From positions 48,573-112,572 of the forward strand of contig JAFWDK010000003.1 in NCBI GenBank assembly GCA_017513085.1: a stretch of DNA of 64,000 nucleotides, written 5' to 3'. Both the position numbers and the translations under genes were made by a program. The stretch comes from Clostridiales bacterium. Lineage in GTDB: Bacteria; Bacillota; Clostridia; Saccharofermentanales; Saccharofermentanaceae. Below are positions 45,126 through 53,368 of this stretch, piece by piece; within the stretch, counting starts at the first letter, position 1; every line of letters begins with the position of its first letter. The notes under the pieces are model-generated. The model made no database searches, was not told where the DNA came from, and saw only the letters and a list, made by a program, of their open reading frames with translations.

Positions 45126-46366
45126 CAGACGATTCCTCCGTATTCATCGATCAGTTTTCGGATATCCGCTTTTTCTTTCATCGCGAACCGCATAGTATCC
45201 ATAAGGATCCTTATTCCCTGATATCCGAGCATTCCTTCATCAGAAGAGATATCTGCAACATATCGCGCATTGCTTAAGTAGGCAGCTTCTTCGCCTACTG
45301 CCAAAGCTATTGTTTCCGTTTCCGAACGGAAAACCGAATCCGGATGATCCCCCTGAATGATCTCGACCTGCGGATACTCGTTAAGGAGGATATCGGCATA
45401 CTTCTGATCGGGTCCCACCACTTCAGAAAGATAGACACGCGTTACACGGAAACCGTATTCCAGAAGTGCTACGGCCAGAGATAGGGGAAATACGGTTGCA
45501 CTGTCAGAAACAAAGACCGGCACATCCGCAACTTCTTCTCTGGCATAATAGATCGCCTGTTCACATAAGGAACGGTCGTCTTTAATCTTTTCAGAAAGAT
45601 CTTCTCCCAAAAAGTCAGACAGATCCTGATACTCTTTAGTGACAGTATCAATATCATAGGATATCGGCATTTCCACGTGTGTAGCGCCGGTTCTTTTCTC
45701 CAGACGTCTCAGCGCATATCTCACAAATGGTTTTATCACTATAGATCTTCCGGAGCGGGACATCTCCTCATACTCTGAAAAAGTACTGCACGAGGAAATC
45801 TGGCGGACCATATGGCCATTTTGATTCAGGACCCGGATCAGCTCGTTATCTTCCGGGATCCCGACGAAGTTTCCCCAGAGCGTTACACCATCATCCGTCT
45901 TCTCCCAATCGGGTAGCACACTTAACATCGCATCAAACGTCGTGACTGCCGGTGGCATCTTGGTGGAAGATGCAATTGGATTCATATGTCCGGCACGGAA
46001 AAGGATATCCGGATATCTTTTCCCGAGGATCGCGGTCACTTTCTCCATATCCGTACCGATAAAATCATCCAGGCAGGAAACATAAATAAAGAGAAGACGG
46101 ATGTCCTTTTCCGTTCTTTCCAGAAGCTCATCCACGCCATCCAGGATCTCCTGATCGTATCCCTCCACGATGTCGCTCTGGTCAATATAAAGATAAGAAA
46201 TACGGTCTTTATAGTGATGCTGGATCGCGCCGAGCGCCCCATGCCGGAAGCACGCTGACGGGCAGACAAACAAAAGATAAGATCCGGGGATAAGTGCAGC
46301 GACACGGATGATTCCCCATCCGTCATGCGCAGGATTGCAGTAACAAAGGTTCGGTTCAAATCGCAT
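45125..46366 (-). CDS. Nitrogenase-like component 1 subunit (NifD/NifE fold), first copy
   Basis: 413 residues from ATG 46366 (MRFEPNLCYC), eight bases after GGAGG; upstream in-frame GTG 46375 and ATG 46372 are too close to that ribosome site. Cys 8, 10, 35, 39 and 98 (YVSCLDDFIG) occupy places where nitrogenase subunits bind their bridging cluster. The rest shows the repeated Rossmann-like lobes of the family (VTLWGNFVG, VPVFVSDSATVFPLSLA). It should receive electrons from the NifH-like protein encoded just before it. The reaction is unknown. Confidence 0.83.
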   Translation of the reverse strand: MRFEPNLCYCNPAHDGWGIIRVAALIPGSYLLFVCPSACFRHGALGAIQHHYKDRISYLYIDQSDIVEGYDQEILDGVDELLERTEKDIRLLFIYVSCLDDFIGTDMEKVTAILGKRYPDILFRAGHMNPIASSTKMPPAVTTFDAMLSVLPDWEKTDDGVTLWGNFVGIPEDNELIRVLNQNGHMVRQISSCSTFSEYEEMSRSGRSIVIKPFVRYALRRLEKRTGATHVEMPISYDIDTVTKEYQDLSDFLGEDLSEKIKDDRSLCEQAIYYAREEVADVPVFVSDSATVFPLSLAVALLEYGFRVTRVYLSEVVGPDQKYADILLNEYPQVEIIQGDHPDSVFRSETETIALAVGEEAAYLSNARYVADISSDEGMLGYQGIRILMDTMRFAMKEKADIRKLIDEYGGIV

Positions 46367-46371
46367 GTTCA

Positions 46372-47184
46372 TCACCTCCGAAGCAGATAAATCAATTCTT
46401 CGGTATACGGATCTTTTTGTATGGACGTATCATCGCCATGGCAGAGACTGATTATTCTATCTGCCAATTTTTCATAATCCTTAGCGATCGACGATCGGGG
46501 AAACTTCTCGATAACAGTCTTTCCCTCCTGTTCCGCCGCCTGCACCATCTTACTTCTATGGATATGTGAAATAACCGGAAGGTCGTGTTCTCTGGCAAAG
46601 CGGGTAACAAGATCCTTTTCATTCTCAACAAGCCGCTCATTTAAAATCAGGCCACGTACACGGGCGTATCCGCGCTCTTTGAAATTGTCTACGGCACGGG
46701 AAATATTATCTGCGGCAAAAAGAGCCATCATCTCACCGGAAGTAACGATAAAGACATGTTCCGCATATCCGTCACGGATCGGCATGGCAAAACCGCCACA
46801 GACTACATCGCCGAGAACATCATATAGAACGATATCCGGGGCGTATTTTTCAAAAGCACCGAGCTCTTCCAGTTTCTGGAGAGCCGATATGATACCAAGA
46901 CCAGCACATCCGATACCGGGCGTCGGTCCACCCGATTCTACACAGAGGACACCGTTATATCCATCGTGAACGAGATCAGAAAGCTCGACGTCTTCACCCT
47001 TCTCCTTGATCATTCCGAGGACCGTGCTGATCTTCTCGCCCCCCATCAGGTTTTTAGTAGAGTCCGCTTTCGGATCGCAACCGATCTGCATGACTTTATA
47101 ACTGCGTGAAAGAGCGGCTGCAAGATTCGACGTTGTGGTTGATTTGCCTATTCCGCCTTTACCATAAATAGCTATCTTTAACAA
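46372..47184 (-). CDS. NifH/BchL-like ATP-dependent reductase (iron protein)
   Basis: 270 residues. P-loop GKGGIGKST (8-16), switch [10 protein letters not shown] (35-43), and the two Cys that hold the intersubunit 4Fe-4S cluster, Cys 93 (GIGCAGLG) and Cys 129 (VVCGGFAMP). This is the dimeric electron donor of nitrogenase-like enzymes. First gene of a nine-gene overlapping operon (47184 down to 38174), 55 bases behind a perfect GTTAGC operator. The Fe-S demand of such an enzyme inside an iron-starvation type regulon is striking and points to a role in metal acquisition. Confidence 0.93.
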   Translation of the reverse strand: MLKIAIYGKGGIGKSTTTSNLAAALSRSYKVMQIGCDPKADSTKNLMGGEKISTVLGMIKEKGEDVELSDLVHDGYNGVLCVESGGPTPGIGCAGLGIISALQKLEELGAFEKYAPDIVLYDVLGDVVCGGFAMPIRDGYAEHVFIVTSGEMMALFAADNISRAVDNFKERGYARVRGLILNERLVENEKDLVTRFAREHDLPVISHIHRSKMVQAAEQEGKTVIEKFPRSSIAKDYEKLADRIISLCHGDDTSIQKDPYTEELIYLLRR

Positions 47185-47238
47185 TTTTCTACCCCTGTAT
47201 TGCCTTTTCTATAAAATTGAATATAATAATCTCAATCG

Positions 47239-47254
47239 GTTAGCCACTGCTAAC
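47239..47254. promoter_or_regulatory. GTTAGC-N4-GCTAAC operator between nitrogenase-like operon and Crp-type gene
   Basis: GTTAGC CACT GCTAAC in the 105-base divergent gap. On the plus strand TATACT (47264-47269) follows, so the operator lies near the -35 of the regulator gene; on the minus strand TTGAGA and TATAGA (16-base spacing) could drive the operon, with the operator just upstream. Confidence 0.72.
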
Positions 47255-47289
47255 TGTGACAGTATACTAAAAAGGAGTTTCAAAAAAAG

Positions 47290-47979
47290 TTGCCTGTGCA
47301 ACATCTCAAAAAAATGTTAAAAAACGAAATACACGCATTACAATCAGATCTATTTCGAGGATTCAACCCGGACGAAATCGATAGCATCCTGTCTCGGACC
47401 TGCTCATGCAGGAGAAAATTTACGAAGAATGTCGATATTTTTTCTCCCGGGGAGGTCATATGCCACACCGGCATGATCCTGTCCGGGAATATCGATGTTC
47501 AGTTTTCCGGATTTTCCGGCAAAGAGGAACTAGTCGTCCGGGAATCCCCCGGTGAACTGATCGGTCAGGCGTTTTCTCTCACAAAAACAGAAAACTCTTT
47601 TATACACTTCCGTTCTGTCGGAGATACTGAGATCCTCTTCATGAATCTTGATCTGCTCTTCTCTAAACCCGAGATCGATCCGGTCCTCGGGAAGCTCTCT
47701 GTCAATCTCATGAGGATCCTGGCCAGCACGAATATTCAGCTTAATAAGAAGATCTGCCTGCTTACGCAAAAATCACTCCGCGATAAACTTCTCCTCTTTT
47801 TTGAAGAAGGCGCTACAGAGGGGCCGGAAGGAAAAACCTGCCGTTTAACTCTGACTCGGGAGGAACTGGCTTCCTATATCAGTGCGGAAAGATCTTCTGT
47901 CTGCCGGGAACTCGGACGGATGCAGGACGATGGCTGTATCCGCTTAGTAGGTAAAAAAGTGATCCTTGCCACCGGCTAA
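47290..47979 (+). CDS. Crp/Fnr-family transcriptional regulator
   Basis: 229 residues: cyclic-nucleotide-binding-type beta roll (about 20-140) and C-terminal winged helix (about 160-225; LTREELASYISAERSSVCRELGRM). Start is TTG 47290 with AAAGGAG 12 bases ahead; a later ATG (47314) is possible. CSC near residues 38-40 could be redox-active or bind a cluster, but the four-Cys Fnr pattern is absent. Transcribed away from the nitrogenase-like operon and sharing its operator, it probably regulates that operon, perhaps by sensing redox state, NO or the reduced product. Confidence 0.85.
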   Translation: MPVQHLKKMLKNEIHALQSDLFRGFNPDEIDSILSRTCSCRRKFTKNVDIFSPGEVICHTGMILSGNIDVQFSGFSGKEELVVRESPGELIGQAFSLTKTENSFIHFRSVGDTEILFMNLDLLFSKPEIDPVLGKLSVNLMRILASTNIQLNKKICLLTQKSLRDKLLLFFEEGATEGPEGKTCRLTLTREELASYISAERSSVCRELGRMQDDGCIRLVGKKVILATG

Positions 47980-48005
47980 GGATCACTTCTTTCTTCTTTT
48001 CTTTT
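47957..48005 (+). terminator. Intrinsic terminator of the Crp/Fnr gene
   Basis: Perfect 11-base stem AAGTGATCCTT (47957-47967) / AAGGATCACTT (47978-47988) followed by a long T-rich tract. The stop codon (47977-47979) lies in the loop and first paired bases, so the stem includes the last codons of the gene. Confidence 0.88.
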
Positions 48006-48017
48006 TATTGCTTTTCT

Positions 48018-48818
48018 TTACTTTTTCCCTATCAGGATCTTCGATCCGGAAAGTCCCATCCACATCGCTTCAAAAGGCGTCATGAACTTGCCCTTGGTGG
48101 TATCTATCAGTTCTACTTTCTCGTATCCCATGGATCGGAGTTTGGCAGCAAAGGCTTCCATTTCCCCGTACTTTGCTTTTGACATGATATCGTGGATGAC
48201 AAATGTTCCGCCTTTTTTCAGAGTGCGAAGTGATTCAAGGAGGATCTTCTGGCGGTCGGACGAAGGAATATTATGGTACACATAATTACTGGTTACCGCG
48301 TCAAAACTTTCATCATCGAAATCCAGTTTCACCGCATCTCCTTTTCTAAACTCCGTATTCTCACTAACACCTTCTGCGATAGCATTCTTCTTACAAAGCA
48401 GAAGATTGAAAGAAGCATATTCCTTTCCCCAACGGTCGACGCCGACCATCGCAGCTTTTGGATTTCTTTTCGCACAGGCGATCGTTAAAGCGCCGCTTCC
48501 ACATCCTACATCAAGACCGACTCCTCCATCCGGGATGTTAACATACCGGGCCAATCCTTCAATGATCTGTCTGGACATCTGCCGTTTCCCGTCATAGGAG
48601 AATGCACGGTACATCATAAACATCCATAGCGTTACAAAAACAAACAGAATCGTTAAGGCAGAAAAAACTATGGTCAGTCCTGTTTTCAATCCACCACTCG
48701 GTAGTAAAGGTGACAATCCAAAAACAATGAGTAGAACAAGGGAAACTCCTGCCCCGATTCCAAATCCTGCAACCATTCCTTTTGGCATCCAGTTTTTATA
48801 GTCCGCTTTCATACTCAT
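48018..48818 (-). CDS. Membrane-anchored class I SAM-dependent methyltransferase
   Basis: 266 residues. Two N-terminal hydrophobic helices (about 15-40 and 48-72) are followed by a Rossmann methyltransferase with motif I GLDVGCGSGAL (about 100-110), motif II VGVDRW and a YVYHNIP post-motif. The start ATG 48818 overlaps the preceding stop as ATGA; ATG 48812 is an alternative with better spacing from AAAGGGG. Substrate unknown; the anchor suggests a lipid, quinone or membrane-linked ligand. Cotranscribed with the methyltransferase at 48815 behind a GTTAGC operator. Confidence 0.8.
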   Translation of the reverse strand: MSMKADYKNWMPKGMVAGFGIGAGVSLVLLIVFGLSPLLPSGGLKTGLTIVFSALTILFVFVTLWMFMMYRAFSYDGKRQMSRQIIEGLARYVNIPDGGVGLDVGCGSGALTIACAKRNPKAAMVGVDRWGKEYASFNLLLCKKNAIAEGVSENTEFRKGDAVKLDFDDESFDAVTSNYVYHNIPSSDRQKILLESLRTLKKGGTFVIHDIMSKAKYGEMEAFAAKLRSMGYEKVELIDTTKGKFMTPFEAMWMGLSGSKILIGKK

Positions 48819-49444
48819 ACCCCTTTCCTGGCCAGAACAGATATCCACGGCTTATTCTCGTGATGATTGACTTGCACATCGGTAAAACCGGCATTTTTCA
48901 ATGCCTCATCGATCTCATATGCTGTGTAACACCTCATCCCTTCGATGATCTTCTGGAATTTCAAACTGGTCTCATCTGTACCATCCGATTCATTGACGAT
49001 CAGAAATGCCCCTCCGGGCTTTAATACTTTAAACACCTCTGAAAAGCATCTTTCCAGACCCGGCCAGAAATAAATCGTCTCAAAGGCTGTTGCCAGATCA
49101 AATTTCCCGGAAGGAATACGAAGCTGACTGACATCTCCTTGTTTTACCAGCATTCTCCCTTCTTCGATCCATTTGCGGTTGTATACGGAAGCTTTTTCCA
49201 CCGATACGGAAGAATAATCGATGGCGATCACATGCGAGTTCTGATACCTTTTTGCGAGTTCTCCTGCATTTCTTCCACCGCCACATCCGATATCAACAAT
49301 ATCTCCCGGGGTAAGCCTGGGGAGAAAGGACATGCCCCAGTCTGCCATCTTGGCATGTCCTCCGTTCATCCCGTTCACCATCAGCTTTCCTAAGACACCT
49401 TCCGGCTTTCGCGTCTGGTTTACAAACTTCTTATAAAGTCCCAT
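48815..49444 (-). CDS. Class I SAM-dependent methyltransferase
   Basis: 209 residues, soluble; motif I DIVDIGCGGGRN (about 47-58), motif II VIAIDYS, motif IV FDLATAFETIYFWP, and VLKPGGAFLIVNE. Resembles small Methyltransf_11/25 enzymes; the substrate is unknown. AAGGAGC precedes the ATG. First gene of a two-gene operon with a perfect operator overlapping the -35. It could modify a metallophore, or protect the cell from it; this is a guess from context. Confidence 0.82.
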   Translation of the reverse strand: MGLYKKFVNQTRKPEGVLGKLMVNGMNGGHAKMADWGMSFLPRLTPGDIVDIGCGGGRNAGELAKRYQNSHVIAIDYSSVSVEKASVYNRKWIEEGRMLVKQGDVSQLRIPSGKFDLATAFETIYFWPGLERCFSEVFKVLKPGGAFLIVNESDGTDETSLKFQKIIEGMRCYTAYEIDEALKNAGFTDVQVNHHENKPWISVLARKGV

Positions 49445-49451
49445 AGTTATT

Positions 49452-49482
49452 CAATGCTCCTTTTTTCATCTGCAGAGCATTG
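49452..49482 (-). repeat. Inverted repeat covering the methyltransferase ribosome site
   Basis: CAATGCTC (49452-49459) and GAGCATTG (49475-49482) can pair; on the minus strand the 3' arm overlaps the AAGGAGC ribosome site. The 5' arm overlaps the -10 box and would be absent from RNA made at the local promoter, so only read-through RNA would fold. Confidence 0.45.
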
Positions 49483-49509
49483 TATCACATTTGGTTAGCG
49501 TATGCTAAC
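49479..49509 (-). promoter_or_regulatory. Operator and extended -10 promoter of the methyltransferase operon
   Basis: GTTAGC ATAC GCTAAC (minus strand, 49509-49494) covers the -35 region of an extended -10, TGATACAAT (TACAAT 49484-49479). The layout matches the hydrolase promoter at 26588. Confidence 0.7.
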
Positions 49510-49513
49510 TATT

Positions 49514-51736
49514 TTACTCTCTGTTCTTCAAAATTTCTGCAGGTGAGATTCGTTTGATCTTTCCGACAAGAAGTGAACTGACGACAAAATAGATCAGGAT
49601 CACCCCCGCTGCAATCAGAAGATACAGATACCAAGAGTACGAAAGATTCATGGAACAGGCCACATTGGCGATGAAATTCGGGTAGATCGTATCGATGATC
49701 TTCTTCGCGATCGGGAAAGCCAGGATCCCGCCGATAAGTACCACATAGAAATTGCCATTGAGATAAAGCTTTCTGATTTCTCCCGGACGGTATCCGAAGA
49801 TTTTGATGAGTGAGATACCCATAGTCGAACGATCGATCATGACAGCCAGCATCAGATACATGACCACCATGAAGATCACCGATCCTGCAGAAAGAAGTGT
49901 TACTGTCAGAGGCGCCATTGTTTCCAGAAAGATAGATGAGCTTTTCTCGATATCCTGCTTACTCGTAACAGAATAGAGACGGCTTTCCTCAATGGAAAGA
50001 GCTGTATCGGAATATACGGCATTGAAGTAATCTTCCTTTTCTCCGAACAGTTCTCTCATGCTCGCCGTATCCATGAAGACAGTAAATCCGACTGAATATT
50101 CACTGATGCCGGTCACGGTAAAGCAGTAATCCATATCTTCTACAGAATCTGTCAGGATGATCTTATCTCCGACCTTATACCCGTATCTTTGCACCATGGA
50201 GCGGTTGATGACACACTTGCTCTTCCCTGCTTCAGGATGAGCATCGAAGAACCGGCTTTCCCCATCGATACCGATGACAGATACATCCAGTGTGTAGCCG
50301 AGGCAGTCGATAGAAAGATTCTTCACGAAAGTAGCTTCCCCGCCTTCCGGTGCCTTTTCATCTGGAAATTTATAAAGATACATGTATTCATATTTCGTAT
50401 CTTCCGTATTCTTATCTTTGACGGATGAACAGAGTACATACGTATTGATGCCAAGGGAAATGATCATAAACGTGATCAGCATGCCGACCACGATCGTGAT
50501 CGCCGAGCGCTTTTCACGAAGAAGCTGGCGGATACTGAAGAGCACCGTAAACTTCTTACACTTGAGATTCACCTGCTTATAACTTCCAGCCGTCTGTTCG
50601 TTCCGAAGAAGAGACAGCGCGGTCTTGGAAAGCTTGCGGTTCACTGTCCAGAGGTTTACGATCAGGCAGATAAAAGCCGGCAGCACCGCTCCGTAAATGA
50701 TCAGGTAAGGAGCATATACGATCGGAAACTGTGGAATCGAAAAGTATTCATAATGGGTCCTTCCCATAAATCCGACGCCCAACGGAGAAAAACCGGCCAG
50801 AAGACCGAGGAGACCGCCCATAAGCGCAGTTACCGTCGGAAGGATCACATAATGTGCTAAAAGATTTCTCTTCTTGACTCCGAGAGCGTAAAGAGCACCG
50901 ATCACAGGCTGTTCTCTTTCGATCTGGTGAACGACGAACACAGAGATCACATATGCGAATAGGAACAGGACGATCACACCGGCGATCAGACCCACTTTCT
51001 TATCCATGATGACATCGCCTGCCGCCCCTTCGATACGGATGTTATCCGCATAGGTGACAAAAGAAGTCAGACCCTCGATCCTTTCTTTCAATTCTTCGGA
51101 AGTTTCATTTCCCAGACGATAGGCATACGTATACGTCTCCACCTTGTCCGGAAGACTATCTTTCAGTTTCCTATATCCATCCTTCGAGACGAACATGATT
51201 CCGAAGCTCTCCGCATCTACGGCCGGTGAAGCAAATGTCTTCAGCATCTGGTCATAATCCGGTACGGATCCGGTCCCCACTACGCTAAAAGCACTGTTCT
51301 CGATCGTAATGCTGTCGCCGATAGATAGATCGTGGACCCGGGCATAGTTCTTTTCGAGAACCACCTCATTCTCGGAAGAAGGAAGCTGACCATCATCGAG
51401 CATGATCAGATCGATCTTCTCTCTCACGGCAAAAGCACGAAGTTCCGATCCGTCGCTGGCACGAAGATCCATGGAAGACATCTTCTCCACGCTTGTTCCC
51501 TTCGAGGTGAGTTCCTTTTCCTGTTCTTCACTCAGAGGAAGAAAAACAGAAAACTGTCCGTCTTCCACCTGATTTTTCTCTTTCCATTTTTCTGTTCCGT
51601 CAATAACGATCTCAGCTGATCCAACTATTCCGACCACAATGTAAATCCCCAGGAAGATCATGAACATCAGCGCCAGATAGCGGCCTAAATTTGATTTCAG
51701 ATCCCGAAGGAGTCTTTTATTCAATACACGATTCAT
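49514..51736 (-). CDS. FtsX-type ABC transporter permease
   Basis: 740 residues; same plan as the permeases at 21923 and 27529, with FtsX blocks at about 250-365 and 620-735, two outer domains, and C-terminal ISPAEILKNRE. Its start overlaps the ATPase stop by one base. Third member of this paralogous exporter set in the window; the substrate is unknown. Confidence 0.85.
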   Translation of the reverse strand: MNRVLNKRLLRDLKSNLGRYLALMFMIFLGIYIVVGIVGSAEIVIDGTEKWKEKNQVEDGQFSVFLPLSEEQEKELTSKGTSVEKMSSMDLRASDGSELRAFAVREKIDLIMLDDGQLPSSENEVVLEKNYARVHDLSIGDSITIENSAFSVVGTGSVPDYDQMLKTFASPAVDAESFGIMFVSKDGYRKLKDSLPDKVETYTYAYRLGNETSEELKERIEGLTSFVTYADNIRIEGAAGDVIMDKKVGLIAGVIVLFLFAYVISVFVVHQIEREQPVIGALYALGVKKRNLLAHYVILPTVTALMGGLLGLLAGFSPLGVGFMGRTHYEYFSIPQFPIVYAPYLIIYGAVLPAFICLIVNLWTVNRKLSKTALSLLRNEQTAGSYKQVNLKCKKFTVLFSIRQLLREKRSAITIVVGMLITFMIISLGINTYVLCSSVKDKNTEDTKYEYMYLYKFPDEKAPEGGEATFVKNLSIDCLGYTLDVSVIGIDGESRFFDAHPEAGKSKCVINRSMVQRYGYKVGDKIILTDSVEDMDYCFTVTGISEYSVGFTVFMDTASMRELFGEKEDYFNAVYSDTALSIEESRLYSVTSKQDIEKSSSIFLETMAPLTVTLLSAGSVIFMVVMYLMLAVMIDRSTMGISLIKIFGYRPGEIRKLYLNGNFYVVLIGGILAFPIAKKIIDTIYPNFIANVACSMNLSYSWYLYLLIAAGVILIYFVVSSLLVGKIKRISPAEILKNRE

Positions 51737-52437
51737 CAGAGATCCTCCAATTCCGCCGCAGGAGTCCGGACTTCGTTTTCGTAGTCTTTCCTGATCATGC
51801 CGTCTTTCAGAAGGATCACCTTATGCACCATATTCTTGATGGAATTGTTATGGGTGACGATCAGCATAGTGGTATTGTATTTTGCATTGATCTTCTCCAG
51901 AAGGACCAGAATGTCTCTGGAAGTTTTTGAATCCAGCGCGCCCGTCGGCTCATCGCAGAGGAGGAGCTTCGGATTCTTGATCAATGCTCTGGCGATCGCG
52001 CATCTCTGCTGCTGACCGCCACTTAACTGGGACGGAAACTTATTCTGATGCTCCGTCAGTCCTAACGTATCCAGAAGCTCATCCATATCCAGCGGATCAT
52101 CGGCAATATGCTGACAGATCTGGATATTCTCACGAACGGTCAGGTTCGGGACCAGATTATAGAACTGGAACACGAAGCCAAGATTCTCTCTTCTGTACTC
52201 AGATAGAGCCATCGGTTTCAATCCGAAAATCTCTTTTCCTTCAACTTTTACAGATCCGGAATCCATTGTATCCAGGCCTCCGATACAGTTCAGGAGTGTC
52301 GATTTACCGGAACCACTGGTTCCTTGGATGACACACATCTGTCCTTTCTCCACTTCCGTACTGATCCCTTTCAGCACCTGAATATAACTTCCGTTTTCTC
52401 CGTAACTTTTCTTCACATCTTGAATCGTCAAATACAT
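51736..52437 (-). CDS. ABC transporter ATPase, LolD/MacB type
   Basis: 233 residues; Walker A GTSGSGKST, signature LSGGQQQR, Walker B LLLCDEPTG, H-loop THN. Coupled to the permease by a one-base overlap. A perfect GTTAGC operator sits 40 bases upstream and a TetR gene precedes it, so it is likely controlled both by metal and by a ligand-sensing TetR protein. Confidence 0.87.
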   Translation of the reverse strand: MYLTIQDVKKSYGENGSYIQVLKGISTEVEKGQMCVIQGTSGSGKSTLLNCIGGLDTMDSGSVKVEGKEIFGLKPMALSEYRRENLGFVFQFYNLVPNLTVRENIQICQHIADDPLDMDELLDTLGLTEHQNKFPSQLSGGQQQRCAIARALIKNPKLLLCDEPTGALDSKTSRDILVLLEKINAKYNTTMLIVTHNNSIKNMVHKVILLKDGMIRKDYENEVRTPAAELEDL

Positions 52438-52476
52438 GGCTGTCTCTTCTCCTTCGCTATTAATACCTTATAACCA

Positions 52477-52492
52477 GTTAGCATCCGCTAAC
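52477..52492 (-). promoter_or_regulatory. GTTAGC-N4-GCTAAC operator before the third FtsX exporter
   Basis: GTTAGC ATCC GCTAAC, arms intact. On the minus strand TATAAG follows, putting the operator over the -35 region of the exporter promoter. Confidence 0.68.
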
Positions 52493-52542
52493 CGTCGTAT
52501 ACTTTTTTCAGTGATTTTGTTTCATCATGAAAATCTTCCCCT

Positions 52543-53163
52543 TTACTTATCCTTATCTTCGAGAATAAAGTTCATCCATCCCAGGATCAGATGCTCCATC
52601 GCAGGCTTCATGAACCGCAACGCCTTCTTCTCATCTTTAACGTGGGTCAAAAGATGAACGAAAGTCATGATCGAAAGATGCGATAGCCAGTGGACCATCG
52701 GCCGGTTCAGCTGTTTTCCCGGAACCGACTTGGCATAGTTCTCCGCCAGTCCCATAAAGTTCTTCTCGATCATCTCGATAAACTCATCGACCACATGCTC
52801 ATATTTCGAGCCGGTCGATTTCGAGATCAGGAGAGTCACCGCATCGTGGTTCTGATAAAGAACATGGATCAGTTCTTCGACAAAAGGATCGTGGTCACCG
52901 GGCTTATGTACATATTGAGCCAGGTCTTCCTCCATATCCTCTTGAAGGTGATGGATAAGCGCGCCCAACACGCCCTGATAGGTAGGTTCCACCAGAGCCG
53001 AAAAGAGCCCATCCTTATCCTTGAAGAAGAAATAGACTGCTCCGGTCGTCACACCTGCTTTACTGCAGATCTGACGCAGAGAGGCATTCTGAAAACCCTT
53101 CTCCATGAACTCTTCCTTCGCACAGGAAAGAAGCTTTTCTCTCGTTTCATTATCGTTTTTCAT
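52543..53163 (-). CDS. TetR/AcrR-family regulator
   Basis: 206 residues from ATG 53163, six bases after GAGG; ATG 53169 and the frame from 53187 lack a placed ribosome site. Helix-turn-helix at about 22-50 (SLRQICSKAGVTTGAVYFFF). A near-perfect 26-base palindrome 29 bases upstream is probably its own operator. It likely regulates the FtsX exporter downstream and perhaps the divergent ACT-MBL gene. Confidence 0.87.
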   Translation of the reverse strand: MKNDNETREKLLSCAKEEFMEKGFQNASLRQICSKAGVTTGAVYFFFKDKDGLFSALVEPTYQGVLGALIHHLQEDMEEDLAQYVHKPGDHDPFVEELIHVLYQNHDAVTLLISKSTGSKYEHVVDEFIEMIEKNFMGLAENYAKSVPGKQLNRPMVHWLSHLSIMTFVHLLTHVKDEKKALRFMKPAMEHLILGWMNFILEDKDK

Positions 53164-53191
53164 GATCATCCTCACAATTTGCGTCATTCAC

Positions 53192-53217
53192 ATAACGCTG
53201 TTACGTAACACCGTTAT
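53192..53217. promoter_or_regulatory. TetR-type palindromic operator
   Basis: ATAACGCTGTTAC / GTAACACCGTTAT: 13-base arms with a single mismatch and no spacer, directly upstream of the TetR gene. Size and position are typical of TetR self-regulation. Confidence 0.7.
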
Positions 53218-53265
53218 CTTACTTCGGTTATTCTGAATTGTCAACACCGTTTTCAGCAATTTTTG

Positions 53266-53309
53266 TATACCAGAACGGTATAGGATGGTGTTTGGCAGGA
53301 TGGTATAAT
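53266..53309 (+). promoter_or_regulatory. Extended -10 promoter and inverted repeat before the ACT-MBL gene
   Basis: TGGTATAAT gives an extended -10 (TATAAT 53304-53309). Upstream, TATACC-AGAAC-GGTATA (53266-53282) is a small perfect inverted repeat near the -35 region and may bind a regulator. Confidence 0.5.
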
Positions 53310-53368
53310 AAGTCAAGCAATTCCGGCAAGAACCATACCGCTCTTACGAGATGCGAGGAAAATAAACT

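Noticed and set aside
43986..47184. True nitrogenase (N2 fixation)
   Set aside because: Component 1 proteins are short, NifB, NifEN and other cofactor genes are absent, and the genes are tied to a metal-chelate importer.
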